Assembly (NCBI RefSeq): GCF_009712225.1 | Contig: NZ_WASP01000008.1 | Coordinates: 194,529 to 258,528 of the forward strand | From: Desulfovibrio sp. | GTDB lineage: Bacteria; Desulfobacterota; Desulfovibrionia; Desulfovibrionales; Desulfovibrionaceae | Direction of reading: 5' to 3' | DNA length: 64,000 nt | In this document: one piece after another, positions 34,698-42,595 of the stretch | Layout: every line of letters starts with the position of its first letter | Position numbering within the stretch: position 1 is the first letter of the stretch | The notes under the pieces: model-generated | What the model was told of the DNA's origin: nothing | Database searches by the model: none | The model's input: the letters and a program-made list of their open reading frames with translations, nothing else | Made by a program: the position numbers and the translations under genes

Positions 34698-35687
34698 CTA
34701 TTTCGACATCATTATGTCTGTAAATTTTTTAACAGTGGATTCTTTTTCGCTCAAAATATGCTGGTAATCAATTTTGATACCCCGTTCAAAGGCCTGCTCG
34801 CTGGTGGGCAAACCGAATTCAGCCGGGGGCACAATGCCTTTGCGCACAGGCAGGGTTCCCTGTTCGGCCAGAATCTTCTGTCCTTCTTCAGAAAGCAGGA
34901 AGTCCACAAACTTCTTGGCGGCCGCCAGATTGGGTGTGCCCTTGAAAATGGCTGCGGGGCTGGGGATAACCAGCATTTCGGGCGGGTACACCAGGGCGAG
35001 ATCCGCACCCTTCTTGATCTTGTCATTCACGATGTAGTCAACGCCGATGCAGGCCAGAAGGTCGCCGGAAGCGGTATCGTCGATAACCTGGCCAGAGCCC
35101 TTGCCCATGCGCGCGCCATTCTTGTGCACGTTTTCAATGTATTCCCAGCCAAACTTGTCCACCAGCAGCTGAATGCTCATGTACGAGGTGCCTGAAAGGG
35201 CCGGGTTGGCAATGCCAAAGGCCTTTTTGAATTCGGGTTTCATCATGTCGTTCCACTGGGCGGGAGCTTCCTTGACGTGGCGCTTGTTGTAGGCAATGCC
35301 CAGCGTGCCCAGACGGATGGCGGTAAACGAGCCGTCAAAATCGGGGAAAGGATTGATAACCGCCTTGAGCTCCGGCGATTCGTATTTTTCCAGAATGCCC
35401 TCTGCCTTCATGTTGAAGAAGTCCGGCACTTCGCTGGTCCAGATTATATCGGCCATGATTTTGCCAGACTGGCGCTCGGTGGCAATTTTTGCCATAAGCT
35501 TGCCTGCGCCAGCAGATTGATAATCCATGGCAATATCAGGATATTTTTTAACAAAGGCCTCCTTGAGCGAACCAATAATGGATTCTTTCATGGAGGTGTA
35601 GACCACCAGTTTTTCGGCGGCAAAGGCCGAAAAAGCCGATACTGCCAGAAAAACGGCAGCAAAAAGAAGAGTGGTAATGCGTCTCAT
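34698..35687 (-). CDS. Periplasmic substrate-binding protein, ferric iron type
   Basis: 329 residues with a signal peptide (MRRITTLLFAAVFLAVSAFSAFA) and the two-lobed solute-binding fold of the FbpA group (EKLVVYTSMKESII, SAGAGKLMAKIATERQSG). This group binds Fe3+, although closely related proteins bind thiamine, spermidine or 2-aminoethylphosphonate. It is the first gene of the importer operon and is transcribed divergently from an aminotransferase. Its neighbours (FbpB-type permease and PotA/FbpC ATPases) favour iron. Confidence 0.88.
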   Translation of the reverse strand: MRRITTLLFAAVFLAVSAFSAFAAEKLVVYTSMKESIIGSLKEAFVKKYPDIAMDYQSAGAGKLMAKIATERQSGKIMADIIWTSEVPDFFNMKAEGILEKYESPELKAVINPFPDFDGSFTAIRLGTLGIAYNKRHVKEAPAQWNDMMKPEFKKAFGIANPALSGTSYMSIQLLVDKFGWEYIENVHKNGARMGKGSGQVIDDTASGDLLACIGVDYIVNDKIKKGADLALVYPPEMLVIPSPAAIFKGTPNLAAAKKFVDFLLSEEGQKILAEQGTLPVRKGIVPPAEFGLPTSEQAFERGIKIDYQHILSEKESTVKKFTDIMMSK

Positions 35688-35730
35688 CTGTCACTCGCTC
35701 CGTTTGAAGGTATTCATAAAACACAGTCAC

Positions 35731-35761
35731 ATTCCGGCAATCTGCCACATGCTGCCGGAAT
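35731..35761. promoter_or_regulatory. Inverted repeat in the divergent region before the importer operon
   Basis: ATTCCGGCA (35731-35739) and TGCCGGAAT (35753-35761) are perfect complements 13 bases apart, 44 bases upstream of the binding-protein start. Possibly an operator or a leader hairpin; on the plus strand it ends in a T-run. Confidence 0.4.
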
Positions 35762-35966
35762 TTTTCTTAAAGGTAGCGAATGCCCGCCACGAATACAATG
35801 CGTTTTTGTTCCATACGCTCTACTGCCAGTCTTCTGCCGGGCAGGTGACCTATTGCACTGTTCCGCATCGTCAATTTGCGTGATACCGTGCTTTATCCGC
35901 CGTCGCAGCAAGCGCCCGGCAAGGGTCTGCCGCACGCAGGCCTCTCACACAAACCAGGAGATTGTC

Positions 35967-37073
35967 ATGACCACGGTTTTCGGAACATTGGACCATGTGC
36001 TTCTGATGGCCCCCGGCCCCAGCCCGGTTGCGGCCAATGTGCTTGAAGCCATGAGCCTGCCCACCCTTGGGCATCTTGATCCTGACTGCATCAAGGTGAT
36101 GGACGCATTGCAGGAACAGCTGCGCGCCGTATGCAAAACGCGCAATGCCGTAACCTTTCCCATTTCCGGCACCGGTTCTGCTGGCATGGAAGCCTGCTTT
36201 GTCAATCTGGTAGAACCGGGCGACCATGTGCTTATTGTCAACAACGGCCTGTTCTGCTCGCGCATGGTCGAGGTCGCCTCGCGCCTGGGCGCTTTGGTGG
36301 ATACCGTGGAATGCCCCTGGGGCGCTCCCATTTCTGTAGAAGCCGTAAAAAAACAGCTCGGCCAGAAAAATTATAAGATTCTTGCAGTGGTGCACGCCGA
36401 GACATCCACGGGCGTCAACAATCCCGTGGGCGAACTTGGCGCGCTGGTCAAAAACAGCGACACGCTCTTTCTGGTGGACAGCGTGGCCGGTCTTGGTGGT
36501 GTTGACGTGCGGGTGGACGAATGGGGCATCGACGCTTTTTACAGTGGCTCGCAAAAATGCCTTTCCACCCCTCCCGGTCTTGCGCCTGCCTCGTTCTCGG
36601 AAGCTGCCATGGAGGCCATGGCGCGCCGTAAAACCAAGGTACCCAACTGGTATCTGGACGTAACCCTGATCCGCAAATACTGGGAAGGCACACCCCGCAC
36701 CTACCACCATACCGCGCCCATCAACATGTACTATGGCCTGCATCAGGCCCTGGACAACATGCTGGCCGAAGGTCTTGAAGCTTCGTTTGCCCGCCACAAG
36801 GCCATGCACGAACGCCTCAAGCAGGGCATGGGCAAGCTTGGCTTTAGCCCCTATGTTACTGAAGGGGCCGCGCCACAGGTCAACCTGTTTGTGCCACCTG
36901 CCGGTGTGGACGCCAACGCTCTGCGTGCCCGCCTGCGCAGTGACCACAAGATTGAAGTGGCTGGGGGCCTTGGCGCGCTGGCTGGCAAGGTGCTGCGCGT
37001 CGGAGTCATGGGCGAGGGCGCCCGCGAAGAACCCATCGACCGCCTTGTGGCGGCTGTGGCCGCCTGCCTGTAA
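35967..37073 (+). CDS. Alanine-glyoxylate aminotransferase-type PLP enzyme
   Basis: 368 residues of the class V aminotransferase fold. Conserved elements are MAPGPSPV, GTGSAGMEA, the PLP-binding HAETSTG and Asp in LVDSVAGLGG, and the catalytic Lys197 in GSQKCLS. Closest in feel to alanine-glyoxylate or serine-pyruvate aminotransferases; a 2-aminoethylphosphonate aminotransferase seems less likely from the motifs. ATG 35967 follows CAGGAG. It is divergent from the importer operon. The amino donor is not predictable with confidence. Confidence 0.88.
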   Translation: MTTVFGTLDHVLLMAPGPSPVAANVLEAMSLPTLGHLDPDCIKVMDALQEQLRAVCKTRNAVTFPISGTGSAGMEACFVNLVEPGDHVLIVNNGLFCSRMVEVASRLGALVDTVECPWGAPISVEAVKKQLGQKNYKILAVVHAETSTGVNNPVGELGALVKNSDTLFLVDSVAGLGGVDVRVDEWGIDAFYSGSQKCLSTPPGLAPASFSEAAMEAMARRKTKVPNWYLDVTLIRKYWEGTPRTYHHTAPINMYYGLHQALDNMLAEGLEASFARHKAMHERLKQGMGKLGFSPYVTEGAAPQVNLFVPPAGVDANALRARLRSDHKIEVAGGLGALAGKVLRVGVMGEGAREEPIDRLVAAVAACL

Positions 37074-37104
37074 CCGGCACGTCGCCCAAAACCCGTCTTA
37101 AGCA

Positions 37105-37168
37105 AGCCCCCCGGCAGCAGGTCAACACCTTCACGCAAGGTGCAGCCAGGCCGGGGGGCTGGATTTTT
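37105..37168 (+). terminator. Terminator after the aminotransferase
   Basis: AGCCCCCCGGC (37105-37115) pairs with GCCGGGGGGCT (37150-37160). An internal small stem (ACCTT/AAGGT) sits in the loop, and TTTTT follows at 37164. It is likely an intrinsic terminator. Confidence 0.8.
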
Positions 37169-37426
37169 CTGCCTGTAGTCCCCGGTCTGTTTCGGGCTGG
37201 CCAGGGGGATCAGATGAACGGCAACATGCAACTTCTGCGGGTTGTGGCTCATCCCATAACGCTGACGTTTGACTTTCTTCCGCCCAAAACACTATATTTG
37301 AAATGTCAAAACTGTGTAAGGCGTGAGTTCTCTGCCAATTCCGGCATTCCGTTGAGCTGCGGCTTGAAACGGCAAACAGTCAATGCAGGCAGCGCCGCCC
37401 CGTACAAGGGCTGAGGAATCCGTCAG
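37169..37426. other. Upstream region of the EAL gene
   Basis: 258 bases with no gene. A candidate promoter is at 37269-37298. The ribosome-binding site GAGGA lies at 37413-37417. Confidence 0.5.
37269..37298 (+). promoter_or_regulatory. Candidate promoter of the GGDEF/EAL gene
   Basis: TTGACT (37269-37274) and TATATT (37293-37298) with an 18-base spacer. The 130-base leader to ATG 37427 holds nothing recognisable. Confidence 0.5.
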
Positions 37427-39049
37427 ATGCAGTCATTATGGCTCCCCTTCTTTCTGACCATGCTCCTGTTCTGCTGCCCTACCGTAGCCGTGATGCCTGC
37501 CTGGGCAAGCACAGACAAAGCGCAGACGGCAGCACAACAGACCGAGCAGGGCGTCTCCCCTTTCAATTCACAGGCCGAGCTGCCTGTTTACCCACCCGAC
37601 GACCCCACAACATTTTCGGCCCGCACCAGTAAGAATTTTGACAGCATCGTGCACGACCACCCGTTGCGCTTCGTGAGCTTCATGAGCGTTATTTTTCTGG
37701 TGCTCATGCTGAGCATGCTTATTGCCCTTGCCAACAAGTGCGGCCGTATCTGCCGTATGGAAGCACAGCTGAACAAGGACGACCTCACGGGCCTGCCCAA
37801 TATGGAAAAGCTCAAGTCGCTGTGCTCGACCCTGTTAGTTACCCAGGTCACGGCTGACTACATGCTGCTTTCTGGCGACATCTGCCAGTTCAAAACCATC
37901 AATGACCAGTTTGGATTTGGCATGGGCGACAGGCTGTTGCAGGCCTATGCGGCCATTTTGCAGCGCAATGTGCTGCCAGAGGAATGCTGCGCCCGCATTT
38001 CATCAGACCTGTTCGTTTTGCTGTTGCGCTTTGAAAACTGGGATCAGCTTACGGCCCGCCTGCGCGAGATGGACAACGAGCTGGACGAATGGCGCAGGCA
38101 GCAGTCGCTGCCCTACGCAGTGCGCACCGTCTTCGGGGCCTACCATGTGCCCAAGGCGCAGCACTACGACGTGCAGCTCATGCTTGATATGGCCAACTAC
38201 GCCCGTCTTGAGGCCAAGCGCTCGTCGGGCATACACATGGTACTGTACAACGAACGTATGCGGCAGGAGGCTCTGCTCTGTCAGGAGCTTACCGGCAAGC
38301 TGGAAGAAGCACTGGTCAATGGCGAAATCGAGGTGTGGCATCAGGCCAAGGTGGACATGCGCACCGGCACAATAGTTGGCAGCGAAGCGCTTGTGCGCTG
38401 GAATCACCCCCAGCGTGGCCTGCTGCTGCCGGGTAGCTTTATTCCCCTGTTTGAACGCAATGGTCAGGTGACATCCATAGACTTTCACGTGTTCGAGCAA
38501 ACCTGCCGCAGCCTGCGTAGCTGGAAACTGCGCAACCTTCCGATGCACACGGTATCGTGCAACTTTTCACGCCTGCACTTTGACCGTCCCAACTTCACCC
38601 AGCGGCTGGCCGACATAGCCGACCGCCACGGTGTTCCCCGCCATCTGCTGGAAATAGAGATTACCGAAAGCGCCATCATGAACAACCCGGATGTCGTCTG
38701 GGTGCAGATTGTGCAGCTGAAAGAGATGGGCTTCAAGACCGCCATTGACGATTTTGGCGCTGGCTACTCGTCGCTGGGTATTGTGCAGATGCTCGACACC
38801 GACTGCCTCAAGATCGACCGTAGCTTTATCCAGCGAGATCTGCCGGGCAGACGCGCCCAGATCGTGCTTGGCAACATTATCCGCCTGGCGGACGATCTGG
38901 GCATGAGCGTAATTTGCGAGGGAGTGGAAACAGCGGAACAATCCGCCATTATCATGAAGCTGGGCTGCTACACGGCTCAGGGATTTTTTTACGCCAAGCC
39001 GGAACCCACCCACGAATTTGAAGCGCGTCTGGCCATGCAGGGCCTGTAA
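37427..39049 (+). CDS. Membrane GGDEF/EAL protein, degenerate GGDEF, likely c-di-GMP phosphodiesterase
   Basis: 540 residues. A signal/membrane segment (LWLPFFLTMLLF), a periplasmic stretch and a second membrane helix (FMSVIFLVLMLSMLIAL) anchor it. The GGDEF-type domain reads SSDLF where the catalytic GGDEF should be, so cyclase activity is unlikely. The EAL domain keeps EALVRW, CNFSRLHF (N), ITES, DDFGAGYSSL, KIDRSFI and EGVET, the metal-binding and base residues of active phosphodiesterases. It probably hydrolyses cyclic di-GMP, with the degenerate domain regulating it. It converges on the secretion-linked gene set. Confidence 0.88.
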   Translation: MQSLWLPFFLTMLLFCCPTVAVMPAWASTDKAQTAAQQTEQGVSPFNSQAELPVYPPDDPTTFSARTSKNFDSIVHDHPLRFVSFMSVIFLVLMLSMLIALANKCGRICRMEAQLNKDDLTGLPNMEKLKSLCSTLLVTQVTADYMLLSGDICQFKTINDQFGFGMGDRLLQAYAAILQRNVLPEECCARISSDLFVLLLRFENWDQLTARLREMDNELDEWRRQQSLPYAVRTVFGAYHVPKAQHYDVQLMLDMANYARLEAKRSSGIHMVLYNERMRQEALLCQELTGKLEEALVNGEIEVWHQAKVDMRTGTIVGSEALVRWNHPQRGLLLPGSFIPLFERNGQVTSIDFHVFEQTCRSLRSWKLRNLPMHTVSCNFSRLHFDRPNFTQRLADIADRHGVPRHLLEIEITESAIMNNPDVVWVQIVQLKEMGFKTAIDDFGAGYSSLGIVQMLDTDCLKIDRSFIQRDLPGRRAQIVLGNIIRLADDLGMSVICEGVETAEQSAIIMKLGCYTAQGFFYAKPEPTHEFEARLAMQGL

Positions 39050-39098
39050 CCCCGACAAGTGACCAAACTTTATAAATACGGATCGGACCAGCCCGTTT

Positions 39099-40370
39099 CT
39101 AGCCTTCTGCCCTGCTCTGCATGCTTGCTTCTATCAAATCCATAAACCTGCGGGTCTGCACGTCCGCATCGTAAGAACGCAGCACTGTCTGCCGGGCATT
39201 GCGGCGCACATGGCCGAGCTGTTGCGCCCTTGCAAGCACCTCAGCCAGTTTTTGCGCCATGGTTTCATGATCCCAGAAATCGCACAAAAAGCCGTTTACT
39301 CCGTCCTGCACAACCTCACGCACGGGCGCGGTATCTGAGGCAACCACCAGGGTACCGCAAGCCATTGCTTCCAGCAGCCCGGTGGAAAAAACATGCGGCG
39401 CGGCCAGATACACATGGGCAGTGGAGTGCTGCAACATGGCCCTGTATTCCTTGAGCGAACGGGCGCCGAGCAGATGTACCCGCGAGCGAAAACTCTGGTC
39501 GATGCCCAGAATGTCCACAGCCCGCCTCATGGCCTTGCCTGTCTCCGAGCATTCTACCGGGGCGGGAACGGGGCCATTTTTTTGCCCGGTCTGGGCAATA
39601 TCAAGCCAGGCCAGCACCACAAGGCAGTTGGGGCGCAGCTCGAGCAGGCGCGGCAGACATTGACGAAACTGGTCAAAACCGCGCGCGGGATCGTGCATGG
39701 GGCCGCAAAATGTTACCATCTCGTGGCTGGCACATCCCCAGGGGTCTTCGCACGCAGTGCCTGCCTGTTCTTCTTTTTTCTCGTCACCCGGCACAAAAAA
39801 ACGTGTGTTGATGCCGCTTGGCACCACCTTGATTTCACGCTGCAATGCTGCCGGATACTGCGCCCGCTGCCACAGGGAGGTGGTTACGGGCAAATGGCAC
39901 TCGCCAAGCGCATTGTATTCCCACAAATTGCTCACACGCAGGGGGGCAAAGTCCGCAGGAGGTCTGGGGGTGCCTCTGGTGAAAAAGCAGTGGTTTTCCC
40001 CATTGGTGTAAAACCAGTCGCCCAAGGCCACAATAAATGCCTTGGGGAATATGTCGCGCACATAAAAACTGCCGCCCATGCTCGCCGCGCCGCAGATGAG
40101 GTCGGGCGCAAAGCCGTTTCTGCGCAGGGAAAGCAGGGCATTGCCCGCACGCGCGGCACGCCGCAGGCGCATGACCATTTCTTTTTCTGCCGGGTCATCC
40201 CCTTCATATGGTATTGGCGGGGCAATCCGCAGCCGTCGCACACCGGGGATAGCCAACTTCTGCCCTGTTTCTGCAAGAAACAGCACGGTATTCTTGGGGT
40301 TGGCCCCAAAGGCCTGGGCAATGGAGCGAAAGCGGCCGGGGAAAACAGAATTCAGAAAAAGAACGCGCAT
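39099..40370 (-). CDS. Glycosyltransferase family 4-like protein
   Basis: 423 residues with two Rossmann-like halves. The C-terminal half carries the donor-binding signature AAPHVFSTGLLEAMACGTLVVASDT, including the E-x7-E-type region, characteristic of GT-B group 1 transferases. It transfers a sugar from a nucleotide sugar; acceptor and donor are unknown. AAGGGG precedes ATG 40370, 15 bases after the membrane sensor gene, so it is the last gene of the type I secretion transcript. It might modify a secreted adhesin or another surface polymer. Confidence 0.85.
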   Translation of the reverse strand: MRVLFLNSVFPGRFRSIAQAFGANPKNTVLFLAETGQKLAIPGVRRLRIAPPIPYEGDDPAEKEMVMRLRRAARAGNALLSLRRNGFAPDLICGAASMGGSFYVRDIFPKAFIVALGDWFYTNGENHCFFTRGTPRPPADFAPLRVSNLWEYNALGECHLPVTTSLWQRAQYPAALQREIKVVPSGINTRFFVPGDEKKEEQAGTACEDPWGCASHEMVTFCGPMHDPARGFDQFRQCLPRLLELRPNCLVVLAWLDIAQTGQKNGPVPAPVECSETGKAMRRAVDILGIDQSFRSRVHLLGARSLKEYRAMLQHSTAHVYLAAPHVFSTGLLEAMACGTLVVASDTAPVREVVQDGVNGFLCDFWDHETMAQKLAEVLARAQQLGHVRRNARQTVLRSYDADVQTRRFMDLIEASMQSRAEG

Positions 40371-40385
40371 AGAGACCCCTTCCGC

Positions 40386-42518
40386 TTAGGCGCTGTTTGG
40401 CTGCTGGTCTGCAAGCAACTGAGCCATAAAGGCCTTGCCCGGTTCCGTATCCAGATAATTCCGCAGCGCATTTACGATGGCAGCATCATACTTGGGCGGA
40501 GTCTCGCCGAGAATTTTCAGGGCATCGACCATGCCGTGCGCCTCGCGATACGACCGGGGCCGCACAAGGGCGCAGAAGGTATTGGCCACAGCCAGAATAC
40601 GGGCATGCTGACATATGGCCCCGTCGCTCAGACCGGCGGGGTATCCACTGCCGTCGAGGCGCTCGTACATCTGGGTGATGGCCTCAAGCACGGGCAGACC
40701 AAAATCTATGTCGGCCAGCGCTTCGCGCGCGAATTCCACATGGTTTCTCAGCAGCGCACGCTCTTCGTCAGACAGGGTCCCTGTCTTGGTGAGCAGGTCC
40801 TTGGGCAGCCGGATCATGCCCACATGTGAAAGGTTGGCTGCCGTGCGCAAGGTGGCCAATGTTTCGGCATCGTTGCGCCCAAGTCCGCAGGCCAGAGCCA
40901 CAGCCAATTGGGCCGTAAAGGCCGACTGCCCGCGAAGGTAGGTATCCACAGCCTCAATGGCCCTCACAAAGGCGTTGACCGTCTGGGCTACCATCTGCTG
41001 TGAACGCTGCTGGGTCAGGGCGATTTCCGTCATATCGCTATAGACGGAGACCATGCCGGAAAGGCGACCGTTTTCATCCCTGAACGGCGTGCACGATGTA
41101 AGAAAATAGTGCAGCTTGCCATCAACCAGCAGGGCCTCGGCAAAGCTGAAAGCCTCACCCGACCGATGCACTGCCAGTGTGTGCGAAACAAGACTGTGCG
41201 CCAGCTCCATGCCCAGTTCGGAATGTCTACGCCCGCGAAGCTCCGTGGCGACCAGACCACACATGCGGGCGAAGCTCTGGTTGGCGTAGTGGATGACACC
41301 GTTCAGGTCGTTGAGCACGATACCCGCAGACAGGGCGGAATTAACACCGTCCATGATCTGCTTTTGCTGGTTGACCACCAGATAGAGCCTGTGCATCTGC
41401 TCTGCAACCGCACGCTCATTGCGGCTGACGAGGCTCCACCACAGCGCCGCAAGCACCACGCCCGCGAGGAAAATCATAATTGCAGACGCCACCATGACGT
41501 TTTGACGAATTTCCGCAAACCTTTCGTCAATACGGCTCACGGGCAGGGTCTGCTCCACAAGCCAAGGCAGATTGGGTACTGGCAGAGCAAGTCCGTACGC
41601 CTCCTGGGCACCTTGGGGCAAACCGGGATCAATGCGCGTGCCGAGGGGCAGCATCCCGTTGCTGAGGGTCCAGCCGGGCAATTCCACCACGCCCGTGGCT
41701 TCGGTGGGAGCTATGCGCTGCAGGCCATCGTCCACCACCTGCAAAATGCGCGTATTGTACTGGCTGCTGCTCGATTCGCCCGTGGTGGCTGTGATGACGG
41801 GCAGCACGCTGTAGGTCGCCAGCAGGAGCGAAACCACACGGTCGCCCGTGGCATCCACATACAGAGGCGCAAAAATGGGAAATGCCACGTCCATGACCAG
41901 TCTGCCGTTCTCGCGGCGCACCGGCATGAGGACGGGCTGTTTGTTTTCAACCACCCCCATGAGGTAGGGCTTGAGCTCTTCGGGCACCTGCTGCTGGCCC
42001 TCGGGAGCGAGGTATATCTGCAGGTCAATATTAACAAGGCACACGCCGGTGAAATTGTTTTTTTCGGCGAATTCTTTCAGAAAATTAACCATCAACGGCA
42101 GGCGCGGGGCCAGTTTTTTCAGCCCGCTCTGGCTGCCCACACCATTTTCCCCGGGGGGGATGATGTTGTCGGCAAAATCGTTGTTATTTTCCTGGCTCTG
42201 CTGCAGCAGTTCCTGGGCAGAGACCCCCGACGCGCTGACCTCTGCCGCAAAAAGACGCAGCAAATCCTGTGATACAAATACGTTTACCTGACCGGCAAGC
42301 GTTCCAGACCACACGGTGAGCAGGGCCACCTTACCGGAAGCCTGCGAATTCATTTCCTGCCCCATTTCGCTCAGCATGTACTTGCGCGAATCCTGCAGAT
42401 ACCACCGGGCACACAGAAAAATAAGGCAGACCGCCAGCACAAACAGTGCCGACATGGTCAGTGCGGCCTTGCGATTGCGCTGGGCCACACCTGGAAGTGT
42501 CAATTCTTGGGGTGCCAT
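40386..42518 (-). CDS. Membrane sensor: periplasmic Cache-like, PAS and degenerate HD-GYP domains
   Basis: 710 residues. Membrane helices at about 20-40 and 336-358 enclose a ~295-residue periplasmic sensor. PAS (about 385-500) and an HD-GYP-like output follow. The output keeps DGSGYPAGL, but the metal-binding HD is replaced: where HDIGK is expected near residue 559, the sequence reads SHVGM, and the HHE before GYP reads MYERLDG. It probably cannot hydrolyse c-di-GMP and may bind it or act as a signalling partner. It is co-transcribed with the ABC exporter and adaptor genes. AAGGAAAG precedes the start. Confidence 0.82.
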   Translation of the reverse strand: MAPQELTLPGVAQRNRKAALTMSALFVLAVCLIFLCARWYLQDSRKYMLSEMGQEMNSQASGKVALLTVWSGTLAGQVNVFVSQDLLRLFAAEVSASGVSAQELLQQSQENNNDFADNIIPPGENGVGSQSGLKKLAPRLPLMVNFLKEFAEKNNFTGVCLVNIDLQIYLAPEGQQQVPEELKPYLMGVVENKQPVLMPVRRENGRLVMDVAFPIFAPLYVDATGDRVVSLLLATYSVLPVITATTGESSSSQYNTRILQVVDDGLQRIAPTEATGVVELPGWTLSNGMLPLGTRIDPGLPQGAQEAYGLALPVPNLPWLVEQTLPVSRIDERFAEIRQNVMVASAIMIFLAGVVLAALWWSLVSRNERAVAEQMHRLYLVVNQQKQIMDGVNSALSAGIVLNDLNGVIHYANQSFARMCGLVATELRGRRHSELGMELAHSLVSHTLAVHRSGEAFSFAEALLVDGKLHYFLTSCTPFRDENGRLSGMVSVYSDMTEIALTQQRSQQMVAQTVNAFVRAIEAVDTYLRGQSAFTAQLAVALACGLGRNDAETLATLRTAANLSHVGMIRLPKDLLTKTGTLSDEERALLRNHVEFAREALADIDFGLPVLEAITQMYERLDGSGYPAGLSDGAICQHARILAVANTFCALVRPRSYREAHGMVDALKILGETPPKYDAAIVNALRNYLDTEPGKAFMAQLLADQQPNSA

Positions 42519-42595
42519 ATATGTCTTTCCTTCATAGGGCAGCTGCGGGCCCAAACGGCAGTTGCAGCCGTCATTGCCCGTGCATATCGCTGCTC

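Noticed and set aside
34698-37073. 2-aminoethylphosphonate uptake and transamination module
   Set aside because: The pairing of an ABC importer with a class V aminotransferase suggested it, but the importer resembles the iron type and the enzyme resembles alanine-glyoxylate aminotransferase.
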